From NCBI RefSeq assembly GCF_001428245.1, contig NZ_LMRV01000031.1, positions 146,886-210,885 on the forward strand: a stretch of DNA of 64,000 bases, in the 5' to 3' direction. A program made the translations under genes and the position numbers. This stretch comes from Paenibacillus sp. Soil522. Lineage in GTDB: Bacteria; Bacillota; Bacilli; Paenibacillales; Paenibacillaceae. Each line of letters begins with the position of its first letter. Positions within the stretch are counted from its first letter, which is position 1. Positions 44,602-53,264 of this stretch are shown in pieces. Under the pieces are notes generated by a model that was given only the letters and a program-made list of their open reading frames with translations, had not been told where the DNA came from and did no database searches.

Positions 44602-46146
44602 TCAGGAGGCCTCGTCGTCTGCCTGTTCATTCCCATTTAACGACTCTATAAACAGCTGCGTGAGTTTAGGATCCCATTGCGTGCCCTTGCCCTCCTCCAG
44701 AATGGAGAGCGCCCGCGCATAGGTCATGCCCTTCCGGTACGGCCTGTCCGAGGTCATCGCGTCGAATGCGTCCGCAATGGCGATCACACGCCCGGACAGC
44801 GGAATGTCGTTGCCTGCCAAGCCGTCTGGGTAGCCCATGCCGTCATACCGCTCGTGGTGCGAGCGAACGCCAGGCAGCAGGTCGGCCATGGCATCGGCAG
44901 GCTCGATCTGCTTCAAAATATTTTCGCCAAGCACGGGGTGCAGCTTGATTTGTTCGAATTCCTCATCGGTGAGCCTGCCATCCTTAAGCAGCACGGCGTC
45001 CCGAACGCCGATTTTGCCGATATCATGGAGCAGCGCCGTTTTGTGCAAAATATCGATCTCGCTCTCGGACCAACCATCCAGCAGGCCGATTTGAACGGAA
45101 AAGCGGGCTACCCGGGTCGAATGGCCGGCCGTATACGTATCGCGGGCGTCGAGTGCTGCCGCGAGGGTCATGAAGTAGCTTTGGAGCAGCTGATTGTTGC
45201 GCTGCTCCCGTTCCTTTAACCCGTTGACCATATGATTGAAGCCGGCAACGAGTTTAGAAAATTCGTCGGAATATATATCTGCCGAGCTCGGATCGAAGTT
45301 GCCGGCCTGCACGCTGATCATCCCATTTTGAATCGTTTGGATAGGATCCTCGATATTGCGCGATAGAAGCGATGCCCCAAGCAGGGAGTAGGCGATGCCG
45401 ATAATAAGAATGATGCCTGCCCACTGCCAGTAGGCTAGGGTGCTTTCCCCTTGAAGACGATCAAGCCTAATTTGCGATGCCAGACCGAACAGCAATAAGG
45501 GCAGCGTCCCGATGAGGGAGGCGCTGAGGCGGAACTTCGTACGGATAGAGACGAGGACCCGGCCGCTAAGCGTAATATCCTGCTTGTATAATTCCTTATG
45601 CTTGCCGCGAATAAAAGTGACAACAGGACGAATAGCTTTCGTCGTTAAGAAAAACTCGATCATCGCATGCATGCCGGCAATCATGAAAGCAACCGCGACC
45701 GCGATTCCGAGATAAGAATAGGGTAGCTTTAGCAAGCCGAGCTTGATCAATACGAATGCCATGCTGACAGCAGGAGCCAGCAAGCCTAGAAAATGCGGGC
45801 CGAAGGTGCGTCTAACCGATAACGTCGGAAACTTATGCGTTTGAAGATAAGCGGTTTTAAGCTGTTCGGATGTCGGCTTTTCTACTCGAAAGATGGCTTG
45901 AATCGGCCGGAGATGAAGGTGGAAGACGAACAGCTCGCAGACGAACATAATGAGAAGCGAGATGACCATGATGCTGCCTAAAAGGATCCGTTCATCGGAA
46001 GGAATCGACAGCGTGGAAAATACGACGATACCGCCGACTCCGAGCACGGCAACCGTCGATCCGAAAATATAATTACGAAGGAGGTGAGAGAGGAAAGAGG
46101 CATAGACGCGGTTTCCTTCTTGTTCGCGCTCCGTATGTACATGCAT
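44602..46146 (-). CDS. Membrane HD-GYP protein with HAMP, likely active c-di-GMP phosphodiesterase
   Basis: A 514-residue protein with six or so helices in the first 270 residues, then a HAMP-like segment (about 265-315). The C-terminal HD-GYP domain is complete: TAGHSTRVARFS, LLHDIGKIGV, LHPVLGENIL, SHHERYDGMGYPDGL and ADAFDAMTSDRPYR. All metal-binding positions are present, unlike the protein at 25285. It should hydrolyse c-di-GMP to pGpG or GMP. The start at 46146 has AGAGGT upstream. An array of short A/T hairpins separates it from the GGDEF gene on the same strand. Confidence 0.92.
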   Translation of the reverse strand: MHVHTEREQEGNRVYASFLSHLLRNYIFGSTVAVLGVGGIVVFSTLSIPSDERILLGSIMVISLLIMFVCELFVFHLHLRPIQAIFRVEKPTSEQLKTAYLQTHKFPTLSVRRTFGPHFLGLLAPAVSMAFVLIKLGLLKLPYSYLGIAVAVAFMIAGMHAMIEFFLTTKAIRPVVTFIRGKHKELYKQDITLSGRVLVSIRTKFRLSASLIGTLPLLLFGLASQIRLDRLQGESTLAYWQWAGIILIIGIAYSLLGASLLSRNIEDPIQTIQNGMISVQAGNFDPSSADIYSDEFSKLVAGFNHMVNGLKEREQRNNQLLQSYFMTLAAALDARDTYTAGHSTRVARFSVQIGLLDGWSESEIDILHKTALLHDIGKIGVRDAVLLKDGRLTDEEFEQIKLHPVLGENILKQIEPADAMADLLPGVRSHHERYDGMGYPDGLAGNDIPLSGRVIAIADAFDAMTSDRPYRKGMTYARALSILEEGKGTQWDPKLTQLFIESLNGNEQADDEAS

Positions 46147-46261
46147 AAGCTGAGACCTCTTTTCCAAAATTCTCAATAGAGTAGTGCATAGTACCTATAG
46201 TATAAATCGGCATTTTAAAAATGTATATTAGATCTTAAGCACTGGGAGGTTGGAGGGGGAT

Positions 46262-46453
46262 AAAGAAAATTTTTTTCTTTATTTCTGCTGTAGGGGTTAA
46301 CTGGAGGCAAATAGAGAAAAACATTTTCTCTCATTCATCAGGAAAGGCTCGTTAAAGGGCATTTGGTTCGATTTTGAGAAAAATAGAGAAAAAAATTTTC
46401 TCTTTTGTTGCTGTATGAGGTAGTTAGGGGGAAATAGAGAAAAAATTTTCCTT
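46262..46453. repeat. Array of four short A/T hairpins (AGAGAAAA-TTTTCTCT type)
   Basis: Hairpin units start near 46262, 46313, 46385 and 46436, spaced 51, 72 and 51 bp. Units 2 and 3 are perfect 8-bp stems (AGAGAAAA/TTTTCTCT) with 3-base loops; units 1 and 4 are degenerate. Spacers after units 1 and 3 resemble each other (TGCTGTA...GGGG), and those after 2 and 4 share T-C-A/G-T-C-A-G. The whole 371-bp gap 46177-46547 has no gene. Confidence 0.8.
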
Positions 46454-46547
46454 AATTTCGTCAGAAGCAGCTTGCCTGAGGCCGGTTGGCCATAGCATAG
46501 GGAAGCGATCGTAGTCTGCGCGGGGCAGCGGCGGCGATCGCGGTGAT

Positions 46548-48209
46548 TTACTGTGTAACGAATCGGTTTTTTCCTTCACGCTTTGCTTGGTAAAGCGCTC
46601 TGTCCGCTTGGATGAACAGCTCGTCCTGCGTAAAGGAGCAATTAGGCTTCCAAGTCGCCGAGCCGATGCTGATCGTGACATATGGGCTTCCGGTCGCTTC
46701 AGCATGAGGAATTTGCAATTGCCTGACCGCTTCGAGAAGCCGAACCGCGATGGTGGCGGCACGTTCATGGCTCGTTTGCGGCAAAATAATGCCGAATTCC
46801 TCGCCGCCATAACGTGCGACGATATCAAGCGGGCGCTTCAAGGCGCTGCGCAAGGCGGAGGCGATCTGTCTAAGACATTCGTCGCCTTTTTGATGCCCGA
46901 ACGTATCGTTGTAAGCCTTGAAGTTGTCGATATCGCCCAGCATCAGCGTTACTGGCATATGGTGGCGCTGCGCGTCCTCCCACTCGTTATTCCACGACTC
47001 ATCGAACGTTCGCCGATTGGCGATATTGGTCAATTCGTCAACGTGAGAGAGCGCATGCAAAATTTGATATTGTTCGAGCATCTTCATCTCTATCTCTTTG
47101 CGGGGGGTTATGTCCCGGGAGACAGAAACCAAGGTTTGCGTTCGGTCGCCGTCGTAGAAGACGACGCTGGTCGTAGATTCAAACCACCGGTAGCTGCCGT
47201 CCTTGCGCCTCATCCGGTAAGTGATGGTGTTGGCGTCGGCATGTTTGTAGATGAGCTCCAGGTTATCGATCATACGCTGCTTGTCATCCGGATGATGAAA
47301 ATCAAAGTGAGATTGTCCGATCAGCTCATCGTCGCGGTAGCCCAGCAGCGTATAGCAGGCAGGGGAGACATAAGTAAACAAGCCGTCCCGATTATGCTTG
47401 GATATCATATCGCTGGAGTTTTCGGCCAGCAGGCGGAAGCTTTTCTCGCTTTCCTGCAGCTTGTCCGCTATCCGCTTCCGCTCCGTAATTTGGCGGAAAT
47501 GAACGGAGAGCCCGAATTCGGAAGGATATACATTGGCTTCAAACCAATGGCTCAGCTTAGGAATATACTGCTCGTACAGCCGCTGCTGATGGTTTTCCAT
47601 GGCAAGCTTATATTCTTGTTGGCTGACCGTTCCAACCAGCTCGGGGAGCGCCTCCCAGATGCAAAGGCCACTCAGCTCGCTTTCGCTTCGCTTGAACAGC
47701 TTCTGTGCCGCTTCGTTCATATAAATGAACCGGTATTGATTATCCAGCGAGAAGAAGGCATCCGAGATGCTCTCAAGAATGTTGTCAATACGTCTGGAAA
47801 GCTGCTTCACATCCGACATCGCTTTCGTTTTTTCTGAAATATCCATCATCTGAGATATAAAATGACGAGGATTGCCCTGCTCATCATATACAAGCGACAC
47901 GGACAGCAGCGCGGTCAAGATGCCGCCGCACTTTTTGAAATATCTTTTTTGCATTTGATACGTATCTATTTCACCGTCTAACAATTGCTTCACATAACAG
48001 TTATCCTGATCCAGGTCGTCTGGATGGGTAATTTGCGCGTAGGACATGCCGCAGAGCTCGTTCTCTACGTAGCCCAGCATCGTTTGAGCGGAGGGGTTGG
48101 CTACCATAAAACGGCCGTCTAAATCAACTAAAGCCATGCCGATGGGGGCATATTGGAAGGCGCTGCGGAATAAATCGGCTTCGCGATTCGGTTTTGAAAT
48201 GAAGGTCAA
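46548..48209 (-). CDS. PAS-GGDEF diguanylate cyclase
   Basis: A 553-residue soluble sensor. Three PAS domains lie at about residues 15-125, 145-255 and 270-385, the last with LGYRDDELIGQSHFDFHHPDD and a PAC segment. A GGDEF domain (395-550) follows, with LGDIDNFKAYNDTFGH and the active site YGGEEFGIIL. It should make c-di-GMP from GTP; no RxxD inhibitory site is clear before the motif. Start TTG 48209 is preferred over GTG 48218 because AGGAGAGG overlaps the latter. It lies upstream of an HD-GYP gene, so synthesis and breakdown are paired. Confidence 0.9.
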   Translation of the reverse strand: MTFISKPNREADLFRSAFQYAPIGMALVDLDGRFMVANPSAQTMLGYVENELCGMSYAQITHPDDLDQDNCYVKQLLDGEIDTYQMQKRYFKKCGGILTALLSVSLVYDEQGNPRHFISQMMDISEKTKAMSDVKQLSRRIDNILESISDAFFSLDNQYRFIYMNEAAQKLFKRSESELSGLCIWEALPELVGTVSQQEYKLAMENHQQRLYEQYIPKLSHWFEANVYPSEFGLSVHFRQITERKRIADKLQESEKSFRLLAENSSDMISKHNRDGLFTYVSPACYTLLGYRDDELIGQSHFDFHHPDDKQRMIDNLELIYKHADANTITYRMRRKDGSYRWFESTTSVVFYDGDRTQTLVSVSRDITPRKEIEMKMLEQYQILHALSHVDELTNIANRRTFDESWNNEWEDAQRHHMPVTLMLGDIDNFKAYNDTFGHQKGDECLRQIASALRSALKRPLDIVARYGGEEFGIILPQTSHERAATIAVRLLEAVRQLQIPHAEATGSPYVTISIGSATWKPNCSFTQDELFIQADRALYQAKREGKNRFVTQ

Positions 48210-48410
48210 ACTTCGCACCTCTCCTGCTGTCTGTTCTGGATAAGATTTTTAGCCTATAGTAAAGAATAGAACAGAGCAATTCTTTTGTCTACATAACTTA
48301 ATGACCATTTATAAAGCAGCGCAGCGATGCATAAATAAACAGCATCTTATCCTTTATTTTATAGTGTGGTGCAAGGAGATGGATTCTAAGCATATCTGCG
48401 GGGGAAAAGT

Positions 48411-48449
48411 AAAAAAGCTGCCCGTAAGTCATCGACTTAGGGGACAGCT
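48411..48449 (-). terminator. Terminator of the purine nucleoside phosphorylase gene
   Basis: AGCTG-CCC-GTAAGTC pairs with GACTTAG-GGG-ACAGCT around ATC; on the minus strand it is followed by TTTTTT. Confidence 0.85.
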
Positions 48450-48465
48450 GTTGCTGGAAATGAAA

Positions 48466-49293
48466 TTACACGATGAATGCGCCTACCGAAGCTTTCACGA
48501 GTGCGATGAATTTTGGTCTCGCTTGCTCAGCTACACGAACGACCTGCTCATGCGTGAGCGGCTCCAGCTCATCGCCGATAGCCATATCGGTAATGCAAGT
48601 GATCCCCGCTACGCGAATGCCGGTATAGTTAGCCGCGATAACCTCGGGAGCTGTTGACATGCCGACTGCATCTGCGCCCCAGCCTGCCATCATGGTGAGC
48701 TCGGCTGGCGTACAGTAGGCAGGACCCGAAATGCTGACATAAACGCCTTGCTGCAGATTGATGTCCAATTCTTCCGCTTTGCCGGCAACGATCGAGCGCA
48801 GCTCGCGGTTGTAGGCTTGCGACATATCGGGGAAGCGGGGTCCGAGCTCGGGGATGTTTGCTCCCATTAACGGATTGCTGCCCGTGTTGTTAATATGATC
48901 GGTAATGAGCATCAGATCGCCAGCGGCGAAGGACCGGTTCATTCCGCCTGCGGCGTTCGTTACGAGCAGCGTCTCGATTCCAAGCTGCTTCATGACGTAG
49001 ACAGGGAACACGACCTCTTTCATGGAATAGCCTTCGTAATAATGAAAGCGGCCTTTCATGACAAGTACGATTTTTCCTTCAAGCTGGCCGATGACAAGTT
49101 CGCCGGAATGGCCTTCTACTGTGGAGACAGGGAAGTGCGGAATTTGTTCGTAAGGAATGACGATTGATTCCGTAACCTCGTCGGCCATTACGCCAAGACC
49201 AGAACCAAGTATGAGACCGATTTGCGGCGGAGCTTGCAGCTTGCCGCGTATGTAAGCCGCAGCTTCATTTATTTTGCTTAACATGTTGTCCAT
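48466..49293 (-). CDS. punA: Purine nucleoside phosphorylase
   Basis: A 275-residue enzyme of the trimeric PNP family. GLILGSGLGVMADEV (phosphate loop), TVEGHSGELVIG, the histidine in KGRFHYYEGYS, TNAAGGMNRSFAAGDLMLITDHIN, and the MMAGWGADAVGMSTAPEVIAA end are all present. It splits guanosine/inosine with phosphate in salvage. ATG 49293 has GGAGG 10 bases before it; the frame extending to 49347 is not supported. It is divergent from deoC, another nucleoside-catabolism gene. Confidence 0.95.
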   Translation of the reverse strand: MDNMLSKINEAAAYIRGKLQAPPQIGLILGSGLGVMADEVTESIVIPYEQIPHFPVSTVEGHSGELVIGQLEGKIVLVMKGRFHYYEGYSMKEVVFPVYVMKQLGIETLLVTNAAGGMNRSFAAGDLMLITDHINNTGSNPLMGANIPELGPRFPDMSQAYNRELRSIVAGKAEELDINLQQGVYVSISGPAYCTPAELTMMAGWGADAVGMSTAPEVIAANYTGIRVAGITCITDMAIGDELEPLTHEQVVRVAEQARPKFIALVKASVGAFIV

Positions 49294-49425
49294 GGTTGCA
49301 GTACCTCCTAATGTCAGCTCAACCTTTGCACAGCGGAATTTGCGCATCTGAGCCGGTTGTGACGGGCATAACCATCATAGCGCATCGCAAAAGCAAAAGT
49401 AAACAAATGGTATTTCAGCGTGAGA

Positions 49426-49454
49426 TTGTTGTTTCATACAAAGCTTCGTATAAT
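49426..49454 (+). promoter_or_regulatory. Candidate promoter of deoC with near-palindrome
   Basis: TTGTTG at 49426 and TATAAT at 49449 are separated by 17 bp. ATACAAAGCTTCGTAT in the spacer is a near-perfect 16-bp palindrome and could be an operator. Distance to the deoC start is 113 bp. Confidence 0.5.
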
Positions 49455-49566
49455 GAAAATTAGGCTGGCGCATCTCATTCATGATTTGGTTAGGATAGGG
49501 ACAAGACGCTCCGGCAGCGCGTTTACTGGTACATAAGCATGCAGAGATGAAGCGGAGGAATAATGA

Positions 49567-50259
49567 ATGAGCAACGGCACAAATTACACGCCTGCGGAAG
49601 TAGCGGCGATGATCGATCATACGATATTAAAGGCGGATGCGACGGAGGCAGAGGTTTTGCAAATTTGCCGCGAGGCTAAGCAATATAAGTTCGCGACGGT
49701 GTGCGTGAACGCAGGCTGGGTAGCAGCGGCTGCCGAAGAGCTGAAAGGCTCGGGAGTAGGCATTACGACAGTGGTTGGTTTTCCGTTAGGAGCGACAACG
49801 ACGGCATCCAAGGCTGCTGAAGCTGCGTTTGCCATTGAAGACGGAGCGACAGAAGTGGACATGGTTCTGAACATCGGCTTGTTGAAATCAGGCGACCTCG
49901 AAGGCGTACAGCGTGATGTTGCAGGTGTAGCTGCGGCAGTCAAAGGACAAGCGGTGCTTAAAGTCATCCTTGAAACGGGTCTTCTTACAGACGAAGAGAA
50001 GGTTACGGCATGTGAAATTTGCAAAAAAGCAGGGGCCGACTTCGTGAAGACATCAACGGGCTTCGGCAAAGGCGGGGCGACGGTAGAGGATATCGCGCTG
50101 ATGCGCCGTACGGTAGGTCCTGACTTCGGCGTGAAGGCATCGGGGGGCGTACGCGACCGCGAGACCGCGCTGCAAATGTTTGCGGCTGGCGCAACGCGCA
50201 TTGGCGCAAGCTCCGGCATCGCCATCGTTACAGGCGGCGGTCAAGGGGAAGGCTACTAA
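49567..50259 (+). CDS. deoC: Deoxyribose-phosphate aldolase
   Basis: A 230-residue class I aldolase. [17 protein letters not shown] starts the fold; [15 protein letters not shown] and the Schiff-base lysine in [11 protein letters not shown] (K-V-I-L-E-T) follow. The [14 protein letters not shown] motif has the second lysine, and the end [14 protein letters not shown] is typical. It cleaves deoxyribose-5-phosphate to acetaldehyde and glyceraldehyde-3-phosphate. GGAGG lies before the ATG. Confidence 0.96.
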   Translation: MSNGTNYTPAEVAAMIDHTILKADATEAEVLQICREAKQYKFATVCVNAGWVAAAAEELKGSGVGITTVVGFPLGATTTASKAAEAAFAIEDGATEVDMVLNIGLLKSGDLEGVQRDVAGVAAAVKGQAVLKVILETGLLTDEEKVTACEICKKAGADFVKTSTGFGKGGATVEDIALMRRTVGPDFGVKASGGVRDRETALQMFAAGATRIGASSGIAIVTGGGQGEGY

Positions 50260-50282
50260 TACGAAGCTGGGCATATAAAAAA

Positions 50283-50349
50283 TAGTGGGGGAAACTTCAC
50301 TCCCCTTGAGGCAATTCTCATGGCGAGCGAGGCTTCCCTCACTTTTGTT
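50283..50349 (+). terminator. Terminator after deoC
   Basis: AGTGGGGGAA pairs imperfectly with TTCCCTCACT over a loop that holds its own small hairpin; TTTTGTTT follows. Confidence 0.6.
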
Positions 50350-50350
50350 T

Positions 50351-50448
50351 AAATATAAGAATTTATAAGTTTCACATTTATAAATAAGCTTATATTTCAC
50401 CGCGAAACGAGCTGTTGCCGCCAAAGGACGGCGACAGCCGTTTACGCT
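50351..50448. repeat. 98-bp dispersed intergenic repeat, copy 2
   Basis: Matches 35476-35573 with two base differences. It again lies between convergent genes (deoC and the epimerase), and its last 7 bp cover the stop codon and final bases of the epimerase gene. Confidence 0.9.
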
Positions 50449-51308
50449 CTAATCGTCAGATTAGCGCTTAGCTCTTCGCCGGCATTCAGCATAACGAGCT
50501 CGTCTTGGCGGTTTAGCTCGCTCGTCTTGGCCATCCACGGCTCCACGCAGATGAACGGACGATCCTTAACCGACCACAGCTGCATATATTTGAATAGGTC
50601 ATCGTAAGTCAGACGAACGCGGGCCCCTTGTAAGACAGGGAAGGAGATTTCGCTCTTCTTCGCGTCCAGCAAGCAGACGGCTTCCACCAGTTCATCAAAA
50701 TCAATGACGCCGTCGAACGGCTTCTCGACATTATCGTTATAGTCGAAATAGCGGGTTGCATCCGTTTCATAGGCGATCTTTTTGTCAGAATCAATCGCAA
50801 AGTAAGGGTGGAAGCCCGCATAGAAAGGCATTGCGGCAGCTTCGCTCAAATTGCGGTATTGCTGGCGGGTATGTAACTGGCCATCCTGCAGCACGTAAGT
50901 AAACAGCAGCTCGAAAGCAAAAGGATAGGAGCGCAGCGTCTCTTCATTGCTTTGCAGACGAATCGTAATAGAGGCCCCATCCTCGGTTCCGGTGCTTACA
51001 ACCTCCCAAACGGCGGTGCGGGCTACGCCGTGGTTAGCCATTTTATACGATTGGCCGTTCCATTCATAAGCTTGCTCCTCGAGCTGGCCGCAGATCGGAA
51101 ACAGGATCGGGTTGCCGCCGCGAATGTTAGCGGTTGGGTGTTCAAACGTCGCCTTGTCCAAATAAAATAGTTCCAGTCCGTTCAGCTGGCAGCCGATTAC
51201 GATACCGCCTCGCTCCGGACATACAAGCACGCGGGAAGCGGTGCTTTCCTCCGACAGTTCATATAACGTATACGTATCCTTGTAGCTGCGTACTTCGTAG
51301 TTGCTCAC
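50442..51308 (-). CDS. Aldose 1-epimerase family protein (mutarotase fold)
   Basis: A 288-residue protein with ERGGIVIGCQLNGLELFYLD, the catalytic-type histidine in KMANHGVARTAVWEV, FHPYFAID and VEPWMA at the C-terminus. It is close to the YeaD/LacX branch, which acts on sugars or hexose-6-phosphates. The start is GTG 51308 behind GGAGGGAATCAA. The 3' end overlaps the 98-bp repeat. Confidence 0.9.
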   Translation of the reverse strand: MSNYEVRSYKDTYTLYELSEESTASRVLVCPERGGIVIGCQLNGLELFYLDKATFEHPTANIRGGNPILFPICGQLEEQAYEWNGQSYKMANHGVARTAVWEVVSTGTEDGASITIRLQSNEETLRSYPFAFELLFTYVLQDGQLHTRQQYRNLSEAAAMPFYAGFHPYFAIDSDKKIAYETDATRYFDYNDNVEKPFDGVIDFDELVEAVCLLDAKKSEISFPVLQGARVRLTYDDLFKYMQLWSVKDRPFICVEPWMAKTSELNRQDELVMLNAGEELSANLTIRA

Positions 51309-51678
51309 TTGATTCCCTCCAATAATAGGTGAATGTCATTTTCTCCCCATCATACCATATTCGCAAGTGGCTTATATCGCCTATTTCCAGCCTGCTGTGT
51401 CATTCTCCCTGCCCCGTCATCCATCAGTCCATCGGCAGCCGGAAGGATACAGGTTCCAAAATGGTCGAATCTAGTAAAGCATACATCTACTCCATTTTGA
51501 AAGAAATGAATAGTATATATTAGCTTCAGAGAGAAGCAGGCCATACCATTCTCAACATGATGTCAACGCAGCAGCAGCCGATGATGCTTGCCCTCGTTGC
51601 TTGAAGCTAAAGTCATTCCTAGCTCACCCCTCCGGGCGACAGAGTGGCTTTATTTTTTTGTAAATTGAAAAAGAAAAA
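51309..51678. other. Intergenic stretch with a possible gene end, no intact gene
   Basis: The only open piece is about 20 plus-strand codons ending YSILKEMNSIY at 51521, without a start context, perhaps a remnant. A weak hairpin (AGCTCAC/GTGGCT, about 51619-51651) followed by TTTATTTTTTT may be its terminator. Confidence 0.4.
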
Positions 51679-51711
51679 GCGCCCCACAGGCCATAAAGAC
51701 CTATGAGGCAC
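51679..51711 (-). terminator. Terminator of the parvulin gene
   Basis: On the minus strand a 12-bp stem (GTGCCTCATAGG with CCTGTGGGGCGC, several G-T pairs) with a 9-base loop is followed by TTTTTCTTTTTC. Confidence 0.85.
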
Positions 51712-51734
51712 TGCCTCTTTACATAAACCGACAA

Positions 51735-52886
51735 TTATTCTGTTTTTGGTGCCGTTGTAGCAGCGTCCTTAGCTTCTTCAGGAGTCAGTGAGTTCGTGAT
51801 TTTCGCTTTTGCGCGAATTTCAGCCATCCAAGCCTCGGACAGCTCATTTGCTTCAGTAGCGATAAGCTGCTTCTTGATTTCTTCCTTCTTCTCCTCGAAG
51901 GTTGGAACAACAGGCGCTTTCTCAGCTGTTTTCTTAATAATGTGGAAACCGTGCTCGGATTGAACGACAGCGCTGATTTCATTGATTTTCAGTGCGAAAG
52001 CAGCCTCTTCGAATTCAGGAACCATTGCGCCTTTTCCAAAGAAGCCAAGATCGCCGCCTTTATCCTTTGAGCCTGGGTCGATCGATTTCTCCTTCGCGAT
52101 GGCAGCGAAGTCTCCGCCTTGCTTAAGCTCAGCTAGAATCGCATCCGCTTCTTCTTTGGCAGCTACCAAAATGTGCGAAGCCTGAATTTGCTCCGGCGTA
52201 CCGAGCGATTCTTTGTTCGTGTCATAGAATTGCTTGATTTCGTCTTCCGTAACGTCTGTTTTCGGCTCCAAAATTTTGCGAATCGTCAGATTGATTTTTG
52301 TATCCTTTACCAAGCTCTCAAGCGTCATGTTGTATTGAGCAAGCGTTGCAGCGAACTCCTCTTCCGTTCCGAAGCTCTTCTTAATGAGGGCGATTTCGGA
52401 ATCGACGTCAGCATCTGTAACCGTAACGCTTGCTGCTTTAGCCTCTTGCGCAATAAGCTCTTGCGTAATCAGGTTATCAAGTGTAGCCGTACCGCCGGCC
52501 AGAACTAATTCATCGTAAAGTCTGTCTTTGCTTATGTTGACACCGTTAACGGTTGCCACGGTTTCATTGCTGGCTCCAAATGGCGGCTTAATGAGTACAA
52601 CGACCAGCAAAATGGCCAGAACAGCCGAGACGATGATCCATGCTTTTCCGCTTCCGCCTTTTGGCGCTTGCTGAACGCTGTCTGCACTTGAAACTGCAGC
52701 GCGGATCTCATCGTTTGATGCTTCAGGCAGCTCTCCGTCAGAATCCTTAAGTAGCTCTTCTTCAATGGCTGCATCTTGCTCTGAAAGCTTGTCCTGCTGC
52801 GTTGTTTCGTCATCCGTGTAACGCTCTTCTTTCGCAGCCAATTCGTTTTCTGCGTCTTTGCCTGGCCGCGATTCCTTGTTATTCAT
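51735..52886 (-). CDS. Membrane-anchored parvulin-type peptidyl-prolyl isomerase (PrsA-like)
   Basis: A 383-residue protein. An acidic cytoplasmic stretch (1-80) precedes a membrane helix AWIIVSAVLAILLVVVL, then a SurA-N/PrsA-type helical domain (about 115-235). The parvulin domain follows (about 240-335: QASHILVAAKEEADAIL, GGDLGFFGKGAMVPEFEEAAF, SEHGFHIIKK). It assists folding of secreted proteins outside the membrane. Unlike classic PrsA it has no lipobox and a long N-terminal extension, so it is anchored by a transmembrane helix. ATG 52886 is preceded by AAGGGAG. Confidence 0.9.
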   Translation of the reverse strand: MNNKESRPGKDAENELAAKEERYTDDETTQQDKLSEQDAAIEEELLKDSDGELPEASNDEIRAAVSSADSVQQAPKGGSGKAWIIVSAVLAILLVVVLIKPPFGASNETVATVNGVNISKDRLYDELVLAGGTATLDNLITQELIAQEAKAASVTVTDADVDSEIALIKKSFGTEEEFAATLAQYNMTLESLVKDTKINLTIRKILEPKTDVTEDEIKQFYDTNKESLGTPEQIQASHILVAAKEEADAILAELKQGGDFAAIAKEKSIDPGSKDKGGDLGFFGKGAMVPEFEEAAFALKINEISAVVQSEHGFHIIKKTAEKAPVVPTFEEKKEEIKKQLIATEANELSEAWMAEIRAKAKITNSLTPEEAKDAATTAPKTE

Positions 52887-53264
52887 TCCATGAACTCCCT
52901 TCGTTTTACCTAACTTTCATTACTATACCAAAAGAAGAATGAAAAAACCTTAATCTAACATAAAAATATGGCTTGCTGAATTTGTCGATTCCTATTTATT
53001 GTATAGGTATGCCGTGTACGATTTCAAGCTAAAAGGCCAGTTAGAACAATTAAACCGCTTATACCGGTAAAACTTCACTGTTTATCGGAAGCGGGTGGGA
53101 TGATATGATAGGATAGTATCATTACATATTCCAACATTCTCCTACATTTTTCGTGATGGGTTTCATTGGTTCATGCTTGTCACATAACTCACCATAGCGC
53201 GAATGACCCCTGCAGGGGTATGTTTACTACCATTAACTATGATTGATATGTAGGAGGAATAGGC
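52887..53264. promoter_or_regulatory. Divergent intergenic region with palindrome
   Basis: Holds the parvulin promoter on the minus strand (TATAGT -10 near 52924) and the leader of the HD-GYP gene. ACCCCTGCAGGGGT (53206-53219) is a perfect 14-bp palindrome 45 bp before the TTG start and could be an operator. No gene seen. Confidence 0.5.

Noticed and set aside
46262..46453. CRISPR-like array
   Set aside because: Units are short, degenerate A/T hairpins and the intervening sequences are related to each other; no cas genes nearby.
46587..47837. Long plus-strand frame of 416 codons
   Set aside because: It is antisense to the PAS-GGDEF gene whose domains are unambiguous; high-GC codon use opens the opposite frame.
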